Assembly: GCA_963771015.1 (NCBI GenBank)
Contig: CAVYRN010000007.1
Location: 310,001-374,000, forward strand
DNA: 64,000 nt
Source of the DNA: CAVSJJ01 sp963771015
GTDB taxonomy: Bacteria > Actinomycetota > Actinomycetes > Actinomycetales > Dermatophilaceae
Direction of reading: 5' to 3'
The translations under genes and the position numbers were made by a program. Positions 35,073-43,095 of the stretch are shown here, in pieces. Within the stretch, counting starts at the first letter, position 1, and every line of letters starts with the position of its first letter. Below the pieces are notes generated by a model. That model was given only the letters and a program-made list of their open reading frames with translations. It had not been told where the DNA came from and did not search any database.

Positions 35073-36635
35073 TCAGCGGCTGTGGCGGCCGCTCCAGGTG
35101 ATCTCCCACGTCACGTTGTCGCCGTGCTGCTGGGTCCAGAAGGTGCGCCAGGTCGGCGCGTAGGGCCGCGGGACCTTGGCGCCGAGGACGCCCCGGACGC
35201 TCGGGTCGCCGTCGGAGACGTGGATCCCGGTGATCTCGTTGTCGCCGTCGTTGTAGCCGGGCGACGTCGTCGCGTCGTAGAGGGCCGAGGCGTCCCGGCC
35301 CTCTGCGAGGACCCTGGTCACCCGCGGGGCGCGGACCCGGTGCCGGTCGTTGTGGTCCTTCGACAACGAGACGAGGTATGCCGAGTCGAGGGCGTTGCGC
35401 TGCGCGTGCAGGGTGTCACCGGCGTCCTCGACGACGAGCAGGTCGTCGGCCGTGGCGAAGGTGATGTTGTCGAACCCGGTCTGTGCGGGCGAGCCGGCGA
35501 GGACCATGGCGATCCGGCCGGTCGCTGCGCTCGGCGAGCTCTGCGAGATCCGGAAGACGCCACCGAACCGGCCGGGCAGCGCGCTGTCGAGGCTCGTGTC
35601 GCCGGTCTCGGTGACATAGAACTCCTTGAAACCCGTCCCTGGGCGGAAGACGCCGTTCTCCGGCCGCTTCATCGGGGTGGCCGATGCGGCGGCCGCGGCG
35701 GCCGTCGAGGCGAACGCGTCCGTCCCCTCGTGGACCGTGACCCACGCGGTGCGGAACGACGTGCCGTAGGTGTGCAGGTCGGTGACGAACGGGTCGGCGG
35801 GGTCGGCGGCCAGCTCGGCCGCGGTGACCGGCATACCGTTCGACCGCTTGATCTGGAGCGCCTCGAGCGTGCCACCGGCGGTGAGGTCGGTCCGGTCCGC
35901 CGGGACGAAGCGGTAGACGTAGCTGTTCGGGACCTTGCCGCCCGATGCCTTGGCGCCGCCGATGTCCTCGACGAGCCAGACGTTGCCGTCCTTGTCGTTC
36001 TGGATCCCCTCGTAGCCACCCGACCCGAGGGCCGGAAGCGGGACCGCCGCGCCGGTCGTCGGGTCGCCGGCGGCGTCGAGCCGGACGGCGAGGACGCCAC
36101 CGCGGGGGGCTCCGGACTCGGCGGTGAGGAGCAGGTCGTGGGTGAACGGGTCCCACGTGATGCCGTCGATGGTCGGGAAGGCGGAGCCGTCGGCGAGCCC
36201 GTCGGAGATGAGGGTGACCCGCTTGGCCGGGTCGGTCTCGTCGAGGTTGACCCTCGTGACGTAGCCGCGCGGGCCGGCCTCGTGGCCCTGGTAGAGGTAG
36301 TGCCTGCCCCCGAAGACGAGGTAGACGTTCTTGTCGGGCTCGGACTTGTTGGCCTCGTGCTGGTCCTGGGTGAGGGGGCCACCGTTGCTCGTGTTGTACC
36401 CGTAGTCGGTCACCCCGTTGGCGGTGTCGGGGTTGGTCAGCGGCATGCTCCCCCACGCGACGGCGACCTCCGACGCGCTCGGCGTGAGGATGGTGTTGGC
36501 CACGCCGAAACGCGGGTTGGCGTTCGGGACGCCCACGACGGTGAGCCCGCTCGACGCCGACGCGGGCGTCCAGGCCGCGACACCCGTCGCAGCTGCGGCG
36601 ATGACCACGGCGGCCACCTTGATGCTCTGCTTCAT
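35073..36635 (-). CDS. Secreted PhoX-like protein (DUF839)
   Basis: A 520-residue exported protein with a Sec-type signal peptide (MKQSIKVAAVVIAAAATG, cleavage near ASASS). The body is a beta-propeller-like DUF839 fold: NVYLVFGGRHYLYQGHE, DGITWDPFTHDLLLTAE, GGYEGIQNDKDGNVWLVED and LAGSPAQTGFDNITF. PhoX enzymes are Ca/Fe phosphatases, but they carry a Tat signal and specific metal ligands I cannot confirm here, so phosphatase activity is uncertain. ATG 36635 is preceded by AGGAG. It is monocistronic, followed by a hairpin; 250 bp upstream show nothing else notable. Confidence 0.75.
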   Translation of the reverse strand: MKQSIKVAAVVIAAAATGVAAWTPASASSGLTVVGVPNANPRFGVANTILTPSASEVAVAWGSMPLTNPDTANGVTDYGYNTSNGGPLTQDQHEANKSEPDKNVYLVFGGRHYLYQGHEAGPRGYVTRVNLDETDPAKRVTLISDGLADGSAFPTIDGITWDPFTHDLLLTAESGAPRGGVLAVRLDAAGDPTTGAAVPLPALGSGGYEGIQNDKDGNVWLVEDIGGAKASGGKVPNSYVYRFVPADRTDLTAGGTLEALQIKRSNGMPVTAAELAADPADPFVTDLHTYGTSFRTAWVTVHEGTDAFASTAAAAAASATPMKRPENGVFRPGTGFKEFYVTETGDTSLDSALPGRFGGVFRISQSSPSAATGRIAMVLAGSPAQTGFDNITFATADDLLVVEDAGDTLHAQRNALDSAYLVSLSKDHNDRHRVRAPRVTRVLAEGRDASALYDATTSPGYNDGDNEITGIHVSDGDPSVRGVLGAKVPRPYAPTWRTFWTQQHGDNVTWEITWSGRHSR

Positions 36636-36885
36636 CGATACTCCTGGCTGCGCGAGGCCGGGGCTGTCCCGGCCATGTCGGTCAGCACACCGGCCCGGTG
36701 CGACTGCCACGCAAGACCGAGGTGGCGAGCGGGTGAAGAGTCGCCGACCGTTCGACCTGCCGTGAACCCGCCGCTGTCGGTCCTCCGCCTCACCACGCCG
36801 CGGACCCCTCTGCGGGGTTAGTCTGGCCAGGATCGGCTGGGGCACGGGCGGGGACGCACCCGTGGCACAGGGGAGGAGGCCGACC

Positions 36886-37287
36886 ATGCTCGGTAGGACG
36901 ACCTATAGCCAGGCCTATGTCGCGTCGACTCGGACGACGATGCGACAGATCGTGACGGAGTACCGCAAGCTGGCCAAGTCGGGTGCACCCGACGAGGACT
37001 TCGAGCAGCAGTTCCTCAACCACCTCGTGCTTGCCCTCGAGATGTACTTCAGCCAACGGCAGCGCCGCCTGGAGGGCAGGGACGGGAACCCGCTCAACGA
37101 GGTCCGGCTGCTCGCGAGGTCGATCATGCGGAACGACGGCCGCCTCGTCGACGACCCGCAGATCCGGATGCCCCCCGAGCGCTCCGTCCTCGGGTATGCC
37201 GCCGGCGACGAGATCCGCCTCGACCCGGACAGCTTCACCCGGCTGAGCGAGGCCTTCCTCGATGAGATCGAGCGACGCTATCTCTAG
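36886..37287 (+). CDS. Conserved actinobacterial protein of unknown function
   Basis: A 133-residue cytoplasmic protein: MLGRTTYSQAYV at the start, then FLNHLVLALEMYFSQRQRRL, GNPLNEVRLLARSIM, SVLGYAAGDEIRLDPDSF and a C-terminal LSEAFLDEIERRY. I recall this alpha-helical pattern as widespread in actinobacteria without an assigned role. ATG 36886 has a strong GGAGGAGG 8 nt before it, which decides against upstream codons. It ends 4 bp before the next gene, so the two are probably an operon. Confidence 0.8.
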   Translation: MLGRTTYSQAYVASTRTTMRQIVTEYRKLAKSGAPDEDFEQQFLNHLVLALEMYFSQRQRRLEGRDGNPLNEVRLLARSIMRNDGRLVDDPQIRMPPERSVLGYAAGDEIRLDPDSFTRLSEAFLDEIERRYL

Positions 37288-37291
37288 GGCC

Positions 37292-37960
37292 ATGGAGCAC
37301 TTCACCGGCATACCCGCTGACGCGGTCACCTTCTATCGCGAGCTGCGGGAACACAACACCAGGGAATGGTGGGCCGCCAACAAGGACCGGTATGCCGCGA
37401 GCGTGCGCGGGCCCATGGAGGCCCTGCTCGCGGAGCTGGCCGAGGAGTTCGGACCGGGACGCCCGTACCGGCCCCAGCGTGACATGCGGTTCAGCGCCGA
37501 CAAGTCGCCCTACAAGGACCATCAGGGCACCCTCGTCCCTGTCGTCGACGGCATGGGCTACTACCTCCAGGTGAGCGCCGACGGGCTGCTGACCGGGGCG
37601 GGCTACCTCCCCAAGGGCCCGGACCAGCTCGCCCGGCTGCGGGCCGCGGTCGACGCCCCGGTCACCGGCCAGGAGCTCGACGCCCTGCTCGACCGCCTCG
37701 ACGAGGTCGGTTTCGACCTCGAGGGCGACGCCGTGAAGACCCGGCCCCGCGGTGTCCCGGCCGACCACCCCCGCCTGGAGCTCATGCGCCTCAAGCACGT
37801 CATCGTCGTCCGACGGCACGGGGAGGTCGACTGGCTGGCCGGCCCCGAGGCCGTGGACCGGGTCCGGGCCGACTGGCGCACGGTTCGGCCGCTCGTCACC
37901 TGGCTCGTCGAGCACGTCGGCCCGTCGACCACGCCCCGCGGGCCAGCCGCCCGCGGATGA
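37292..37960 (+). CDS. DUF2461/TIGR02453-family protein
   Basis: A 222-residue protein with the family signatures FYRELREHNTREWWAANKDR, RPYRPQRDMRFSADKSPYK and GYYLQVSADGLLTGAGYL in order. The DUF2461 function is not known. It follows the preceding gene by 4 bp and converges on the P-type ATPase gene. The last 65 bp overlap the ATPase C-terminus on the opposite strand, so both C-termini are coded twice. Confidence 0.88.
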   Translation: MEHFTGIPADAVTFYRELREHNTREWWAANKDRYAASVRGPMEALLAELAEEFGPGRPYRPQRDMRFSADKSPYKDHQGTLVPVVDGMGYYLQVSADGLLTGAGYLPKGPDQLARLRAAVDAPVTGQELDALLDRLDEVGFDLEGDAVKTRPRGVPADHPRLELMRLKHVIVVRRHGEVDWLAGPEAVDRVRADWRTVRPLVTWLVEHVGPSTTPRGPAARG

Positions 37961-40757
37961 GCTTGGCGATCTCGCCCAGCCACAGGACCGTCGACGCGAG
38001 GGCCGCGGTCACCAGCCACTGCCCGGGCGACAGGGCGGCCGTGCCGAAGGCCACCTGGAGCAACGGCACCTCGACGACGAGGACCTGGAGCAGGATGGCC
38101 AGGGCGACGGCCCCCCACAGCCACCGGTTGACGAAGAGGTGACGGAAGGCGCTCGAGGTGCTCGACCGCGTGTTGAGGAGGTTGAAGAGCTGGGCGAAGA
38201 CGAGGGTGGTGAACCCGGCCGTGCGCGCCGTCGTGAGGTCGCCCGACCCGTCGACGAGACCTCCCGGGAGATAGAGGTCGATCGCCAGCAGGCTGACCGC
38301 CCCCATGACGAGGCCGACACCGAAGATGGTCGTCCACATCCGGCGGTCGAGGATGCGGTCGGTCGAACGCCGCGGCGGCCGGGCCATGACGTCGTCGATC
38401 TCGGGGTCGACGCCGAGCGCGAGGGCCGGACCGGAGTCGGTGACGAGGTTGATCCACAGGATCTGCGTCGCGAGCAGCGGTACGACGACGGCTCCGCGCA
38501 CCTCGGCGTCGACGAGGCCGAGCGCGCCGGCGAGGACGACGCCGAAGAAGACGGTCGCCACCTCGCCCATGTTCGACGAGAGGAGGTAGCGGAGGAACTT
38601 CGTGATGTTGTCGAAGATCGTCCGCCCCTGCCGGACGGCGGCGACGATCGTCGCGAAGTCGTCGTTCCCGAGGATCATCGCGGCTGCGCCCTTGGTCACC
38701 TCGGTCCCGGTGATCCCCATGGCCACCCCGATGTCGGCACTCTTGAGGGCGGGGGCATCGTTGACGCCGTCCCCCGTCATGGCAACGACGTGCCCTCGGC
38801 CCTGAAGCGCGTCGACGATCCGCAGCTTGTGGGCCGGGGCGACCCGGGCGAACACGCTGACGCCGTCGACGACGGCGGTGAGCTCGGCGTCGTCCATCGT
38901 GTCGAGCTCGGCGCCGGTGAGCGCGACCGATCCCGGACCGACGATCCCCAGGTCGGTGGCGACGGCCGTCGCCGTGCGTGGGTGGTCGCCGGTGATCATG
39001 ACGACCCGGATGCCGGCCCGCCGAGCCTCCTCGATGGCGACGACCGCCTCGCCCCGGGGCGGGTCGATGATGCCGGCCACCCCGACATAGACGAGGTCCT
39101 CCTCGAGGGACGGGTCCAGCTCGACGCCGTCCGTCGCGGTGTCGGATCGCCCGATCGTCCGGTACGCCACCGCTATGGTGCGGAAGCCTCGCTCCGACAG
39201 CGCATCCACGTCGCTGAGGCACCGGGCCAACAGCTCGTCACCGAGGGGTGTCGACACGTCTCCGACGAGGATCGACGTGCAGTGCCGCAGCAGCACGTCG
39301 GGGGCGCCCTTCGTCATGAGGACCCGGCGACCGCCGTCCCGTTCGGCCCCGAGGGCCGACATCATCTTGCGCTCCGAGGTGAAGGGAATCTCCCCGGCGC
39401 GACGGTAGCCGGCGACCCGGTCGAGCGCCCCCTCGAGCTTGTGCGCAGCGACGAGGAACGCCGCCTCCGTCGGGTCGCCCTCGATACACCAGCCGTCGTC
39501 CGTCCGGTCGAGCTGGGCGTTGTTCGCCAGCGCGCCACCGACGACGACCTGACGCGCGGCTTCGAGCACCGCCTCGTCGTCGGCGCCCGACCGGGTCGAG
39601 GACACCCGGGCCGTCCCCTCGGGGTCGTAGCCCGTCCCCCCCAGCTCGAGGATGCCCGTCGGGGTGACGACGGTCCGCAGGGTCATCTCGTTCCGGGTCA
39701 GGGTCCCGGTCTTGTCCGCGCAGATCACCGACGCCGACCCCAGCGTCTCGACCGAGTGCAGCCGTTTGACGATCGCCTGTCGGCGGGCCATCGCCTTGAC
39801 CCCGATGGCGAGCACGAGGGTGAGGATGGCGGGGAGGCCCTCGGGCACGGCCGCGACGGCGAGCGAGACGCCGAGGAGGAGAACGGTGACGACGTCGTCG
39901 ACGGACCGTACGCCGTTGACGACGGCGGTGGCGGCCATGACGATGACGGCGATGGCGAGGACGGCCGCCCCGAGGGCCTTCGACACCGAGGCGATCTCGC
40001 GCTGCAAGGGCGAGGGCTCGGTGTCGGTGTCCTCCAGCATGCGGGCGATCGACCCCATCTCGGTGTCCATGCCGGTGGCCGTGACGACCGCGGTCCCCAC
40101 GCCCTGGACGACGGCGGTGCCGCCGAAGGCCATGTTGACCCGGTCCCCGGCGACCGCCGGCTCGGCGAGTGGCTGGGCCGTCTTCTCCACCGCCGCGGAC
40201 TCCCCGGTCAGCGACGCCTCCTGGACCCGCAGGCCGGCGGTCGTCACGAGGCGGGCGTCCCCCCCGACGGCGTCGCCCTCGGACAGGCTGAGCACGTCAC
40301 CGACGACGAGGTCCGCTGACGGGATGGTCGTGAGCCGCCCGTCCCGCACGACCGTCGAGGTCGGCGCCGTGAGATCGGCGAGGGCCGCGACCGCGTCGGC
40401 CGCGCGCTGCTCCTGGACGAAGCCCAGCACGGCGTTGGCGATGAGGATGGCGGCGATGACGGCCGGGTCGACCGGCATACCCTCCGCGCCCTCGGCCAGC
40501 CAGGCGGCCGTGGCGACGGCGATGGCGACGAGGAGGAGGTAGACGAGGGGGTCCTGGAACTGCCGGAGGATCTTGTGCCACACCGGCTCCGGCGGCTGTG
40601 AGCGCAGGACGTTGGGACCGTCCCGAGCCAGCCGGCGCGCCGCCTCGTCGTCGGACAGCCCCTGCTCGGGGTCAACCCCCAGGGCGTGGGCCACCTCGGC
40701 CGCGTCGACCAGGCTGGGGTCGACGAGCCGTGCGCGCGGCTCGCTGGTGGCCGTCAT
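37896..40757 (-). CDS. Cation-transporting P-type ATPase (type II, CtpF/Ca2+-like)
   Basis: A 953-residue P2-type ATPase. The phosphorylation motif DKTGTLT has D348, preceded by PEGLPAILTLVLAIG in helix 4. LTGES is the actuator loop, KGAPDVLL the nucleotide-binding motif, and MTGDGVNDAPALKSADIG the hinge. The C-terminal six helices end in a basic tail. The PEGL sequence and overall length suit the SERCA/CtpF group (Ca2+ or Mn2+ export). ATG 40757 is chosen, though an ATG at 40793 is also in frame and neither has a convincing Shine-Dalgarno. Upstream lies the tandem palindromic repeat. Confidence 0.92.
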   Translation of the reverse strand: MTATSEPRARLVDPSLVDAAEVAHALGVDPEQGLSDDEAARRLARDGPNVLRSQPPEPVWHKILRQFQDPLVYLLLVAIAVATAAWLAEGAEGMPVDPAVIAAILIANAVLGFVQEQRAADAVAALADLTAPTSTVVRDGRLTTIPSADLVVGDVLSLSEGDAVGGDARLVTTAGLRVQEASLTGESAAVEKTAQPLAEPAVAGDRVNMAFGGTAVVQGVGTAVVTATGMDTEMGSIARMLEDTDTEPSPLQREIASVSKALGAAVLAIAVIVMAATAVVNGVRSVDDVVTVLLLGVSLAVAAVPEGLPAILTLVLAIGVKAMARRQAIVKRLHSVETLGSASVICADKTGTLTRNEMTLRTVVTPTGILELGGTGYDPEGTARVSSTRSGADDEAVLEAARQVVVGGALANNAQLDRTDDGWCIEGDPTEAAFLVAAHKLEGALDRVAGYRRAGEIPFTSERKMMSALGAERDGGRRVLMTKGAPDVLLRHCTSILVGDVSTPLGDELLARCLSDVDALSERGFRTIAVAYRTIGRSDTATDGVELDPSLEEDLVYVGVAGIIDPPRGEAVVAIEEARRAGIRVVMITGDHPRTATAVATDLGIVGPGSVALTGAELDTMDDAELTAVVDGVSVFARVAPAHKLRIVDALQGRGHVVAMTGDGVNDAPALKSADIGVAMGITGTEVTKGAAAMILGNDDFATIVAAVRQGRTIFDNITKFLRYLLSSNMGEVATVFFGVVLAGALGLVDAEVRGAVVVPLLATQILWINLVTDSGPALALGVDPEIDDVMARPPRRSTDRILDRRMWTTIFGVGLVMGAVSLLAIDLYLPGGLVDGSGDLTTARTAGFTTLVFAQLFNLLNTRSSTSSAFRHLFVNRWLWGAVALAILLQVLVVEVPLLQVAFGTAALSPGQWLVTAALASTVLWLGEIAKLIRGRLARGAWSTGRRARRAR

Positions 40758-40832
40758 GTCCTCATCGTCGTCGGTTGGGCGGCGGCCCGCCATGACGTAT
40801 GCCGCACCGGCGCCCCTTTTCTGCCCCACCCA

Positions 40833-40888
40833 CCTGGTTCGAGGTATTCCGGTTGCGTCTGGGGGTACCGGATTACCTCGAACCGGGC
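40833..40888. repeat. Palindromic repeat, copy 1
   Basis: A 56-bp element whose ends are nearly complementary: arms CTGGTTCGAGGTATTCCGGT and its partner CCGGTTCGAGGTAATCCGGT (as read on the same strand) agree at 18 of 20 positions around a 13-nt loop. An identical second copy starts 74 bp later. It lies in the gap upstream of the P-type ATPase. Confidence 0.85.
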
Positions 40889-40906
40889 AGCCGGAACGCC
40901 CACACC

Positions 40907-40962
40907 CCTGGTTCGAGGTATTCCGGTTGCGTCTGGGGGTACCGGATTACCTCGAACCGGGC
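40907..40962. repeat. Palindromic repeat, copy 2
   Basis: Identical over 56 bp to the copy at 40833-40888 and in the same orientation, separated from it by an 18-nt unlike spacer. It ends 12 bp beyond the mscS stop. Both copies can form a long hairpin. They could act as terminator or mRNA-stability hairpins, or be a small mobile palindromic element. Confidence 0.85.
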
Positions 40963-40974
40963 GGGCAACAACGG

Positions 40975-41799
40975 TCAGTCCTCCCGGCGCAGCCAGACGG
41001 TCCGCTGGGGGAAGGCGATCTCGATGCCGTGCTCGTCGAGCCGGCGCTTGACTGCCATGGCGACGTCGTTGCGGACCTGACGCAGGACCGCGCTCTCCGA
41101 CCTGTGCCAGTACATGACGTCGATCGTGATGGCCGAGTCGGCGAACTCGCGGACGAAGGCAGCCGGGGGCGGATCGGCCTGGACGCCGGGCACCGTCGGG
41201 ACGGTGTCGAGGATGACCCGCCGGGCGGTCTCGAGGTCGGTGTCGTAGGCGACGCCGACCTCGATGGTCGTCCGCCGGTTCGGGGTTCTCGTGTGGTTCG
41301 TGATGGGCGCCTTGAGAACCTCGGCCGCCGGGAGGATGAGGTCGAGGCCGTCGAACGTGAGCACCCGGACGGCCCGCAGGTCGATATCGAGCACCGTGCC
41401 GTCGAAGCCGAGCGAGCTGATCTGGTCCCCGACCCGGAACGGTCTGCGCAGCTGGATGAGGACGCCGGCGACGAAGTTCTGCAGGATGTCCTGCGCGGCG
41501 AACGCCAGGGCGATGCCGCCGACACCGAGGGCTCCGAGCAGCGGTCCGACCTGAACCCCGGCGACGCCCAGGGCGTAGACCGTCCCGGCGACGAAGACGA
41601 TGAGGCCGACGAACCTCCCCAGCCGCAGCCCCATGCGGCGGTCGCTCTCGCCGCGGTCGAGCGCGCGCGTCAGCCCATAGCGGACGAGTGCCGTGGCGAT
41701 GACGACGGCGATGAAGACGAGCGCGCCGGACACGAGGGGCTCTGGGCTGGTGAGCCACGTCGGGAGGAGGTCGGCCGGCACGGCCCCGGTGGCTGGCAT
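40975..41799 (-). CDS. mscS: MscS-family mechanosensitive ion channel
   Basis: A 274-residue small-conductance channel. Two to three N-terminal helices (about 20-85) are followed by the pore helix LGALGVGGIALAFAAQDIL and the beta domain FRVGDQISSLGFDGTVLDID and TNHTRTPNRRTTIEVGVAYD. The C-terminal alpha/beta domain is complete. It releases solutes during hypo-osmotic shock. ATG 41799 follows GGGAG; a GTG at 41808 is an alternative. The tandem repeat follows the stop. Confidence 0.9.
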   Translation of the reverse strand: MPATGAVPADLLPTWLTSPEPLVSGALVFIAVVIATALVRYGLTRALDRGESDRRMGLRLGRFVGLIVFVAGTVYALGVAGVQVGPLLGALGVGGIALAFAAQDILQNFVAGVLIQLRRPFRVGDQISSLGFDGTVLDIDLRAVRVLTFDGLDLILPAAEVLKAPITNHTRTPNRRTTIEVGVAYDTDLETARRVILDTVPTVPGVQADPPPAAFVREFADSAITIDVMYWHRSESAVLRQVRNDVAMAVKRRLDEHGIEIAFPQRTVWLRRED

Positions 41800-41853
41800 G
41801 GCTCCCACCCTAGGGGTATGCCGTCCGGCCGCCGGGCCTGCGCGACCTCGGGG

Positions 41854-42297
41854 CTATGCCCCGTCGTTTTGGTCGACCATGTCGCCGAGCCGTTGGAGGA
41901 CATCGGCGTCGAGGGCGATCGCGGCGGCGGGGAAGAGGCCGTTCTCCTCGCGGTCGATGTGCCGGCGCAGCCTCGAGATGAAGGGTTCGAGGCGGTCGAG
42001 GTCGCCGGCGAGGATCGCACCCAGGTCGTCGTCGAGATCGACGTGCTCCGCGCACAGGGATGCCACGTGGTCACCGAAGCCGTCGACCCGGGCCAGCTCG
42101 GCGAACAGGCCACGCTCCTCGCCTCGGGTGTGCGGGCCGAGAAGGCGGGCGAGCTCCGACCCGGCTCCGCGTGCGGCATCGAGGCCGGCTGCGATGGCCG
42201 TGCGTCGGAACACCCCCGCCGCCTCGATGATGGCCACGTGCTCGTCGGTGAGCCGCCCGATGACGGTGAGGCTCTGGCAGCCGCAGTACGAGCACAT
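41854..42297 (-). CDS. Hemerythrin-domain protein with N-terminal Cys motif
   Basis: A 147-residue protein. The N-terminal MCSYCGCQSL is followed by a hemerythrin-like four-helix bundle with HTRGEERGLFAEL, HVDLDDDL and HIDREENGLFPAA, the order of histidine/acidic ligands of a di-iron site. Such proteins are linked to oxygen or nitric-oxide sensing and to iron-sulfur repair (YtfE-like). It begins 1 nt after the stop of the HTH regulator, in the same operon, next to the nitrate genes. A role in nitric-oxide handling is a fair inference. Confidence 0.85.
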   Translation of the reverse strand: MCSYCGCQSLTVIGRLTDEHVAIIEAAGVFRRTAIAAGLDAARGAGSELARLLGPHTRGEERGLFAELARVDGFGDHVASLCAEHVDLDDDLGAILAGDLDRLEPFISRLRRHIDREENGLFPAAAIALDADVLQRLGDMVDQNDGA

Positions 42298-42298
42298 C

Positions 42299-43018
42299 TC
42301 AACCAGCCCCCGGGCTGTCCAGGCGAATGGCACACACGAGCGGGTCGTCCTGTCGGAACGACTCCAGCGCTCGGACGCGGACCGCGCCACCCAGCTGCTC
42401 GAGGGTCCCCTCGACGAGACCGAGGTGGACCCCACAGACGACCGCCCTGCTCTCCCTCGCGACCTCCTCGAACGGACACCTGCGCAGGAGGATCTCGCTC
42501 CCGTCCGGGTCGTACACCGGTCGGAAGCCCAGGCCGTCCATGATGCGGACGACGTCGTCGACGGCCCGCTCCGCGGTCGGCGCGGGAGACCCCGGTGCGT
42601 CGGAGAGGTTCCGTCGCTCGGCCTCCGCCCAGCGACGGCCCGCCTCGACCGCGGCGCGCCCGGCGTCAGGGGTGGCCCCGAGCTCCCTGGCCAGCAGGGA
42701 GGCGAGGGTCTTGTAGTCCTCCCCCTCGGCGGCGTCCTGGTCGCGGGCGGACCCGACCGCGGCGTACAGCGTCTTCGGCCGGCCGGGCTGGACACGGTCC
42801 TCGCGGCGCCGCGCCACGAGGCCGACCTCGACGAGATGCTCCAGATGGACCCGGGCGGTGTTGGGGTGCAGCCCCACCTGAGCGGCCGCCTCGGTCACGG
42901 TGAGCGGATGGTCGGCGCCGCGCAGCGCCGCCAGCAGGTCGACCCGGCTCTGTGAGGACAGCGCTCGGTGGCGTCTGGTGTCGGGCCGCACAGTCGTCAC
43001 GAGTTGAATATTACCCAT
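42299..43018 (-). CDS. HTH regulator with C-terminal three-cysteine motif (SufR-like)
   Basis: A 239-residue regulator. The N-terminal winged helix has QSRVDLLAALRGADHPLTVT and GLHPNTARVHLEHLVEVGLV. The C-terminal domain has cysteines C181, C195 and C229 (CPFEEVA, VVCGVHLGLVEG, LVCAIRL), spaced C-X13-C-X33-C. SufR-type repressors use a similar trio to hold a 4Fe-4S cluster. A second protein with the same trio is encoded at 51754-52530. It is divergent from narK and co-transcribed with the hemerythrin gene. Redox or NO sensing through an Fe-S cluster is inferred. Confidence 0.82.
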   Translation of the reverse strand: MGNIQLVTTVRPDTRRHRALSSQSRVDLLAALRGADHPLTVTEAAAQVGLHPNTARVHLEHLVEVGLVARRREDRVQPGRPKTLYAAVGSARDQDAAEGEDYKTLASLLARELGATPDAGRAAVEAGRRWAEAERRNLSDAPGSPAPTAERAVDDVVRIMDGLGFRPVYDPDGSEILLRRCPFEEVARESRAVVCGVHLGLVEGTLEQLGGAVRVRALESFRQDDPLVCAIRLDSPGAG

Positions 43019-43095
43019 GGATCATGTAAAAATCATATCTACGGTTAAAACCGGGCGTTCGCGGCCCGAGAACAGGGAGAAAGAGCGGCACCACC
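43019..43095. promoter_or_regulatory. AT-rich divergent control region, HTH regulator and narK
   Basis: This 77-bp gap has a long AT-rich island (about 43002-43050, extending into the regulator start) in otherwise GC-rich sequence. It holds TTAC and GTAA in inverted orientation around 11 nt (43011-43029) and ATCAT twice, 11-12 bp apart. No exact FNR (TTGAT-N4-ATCAA) site is seen. It must carry both promoters. Confidence 0.55.

Noticed and set aside
40836..40850. TGGTTCGAGGTATTCC as the T-arm of a tRNA
   Set aside because: No D-arm, anticodon arm or acceptor stem can be drawn around it; it is part of a longer palindrome.
40833..40962. Two repeats as a CRISPR array
   Set aside because: Only two units, self-complementary over their length, with an 18-nt spacer and no cas genes.
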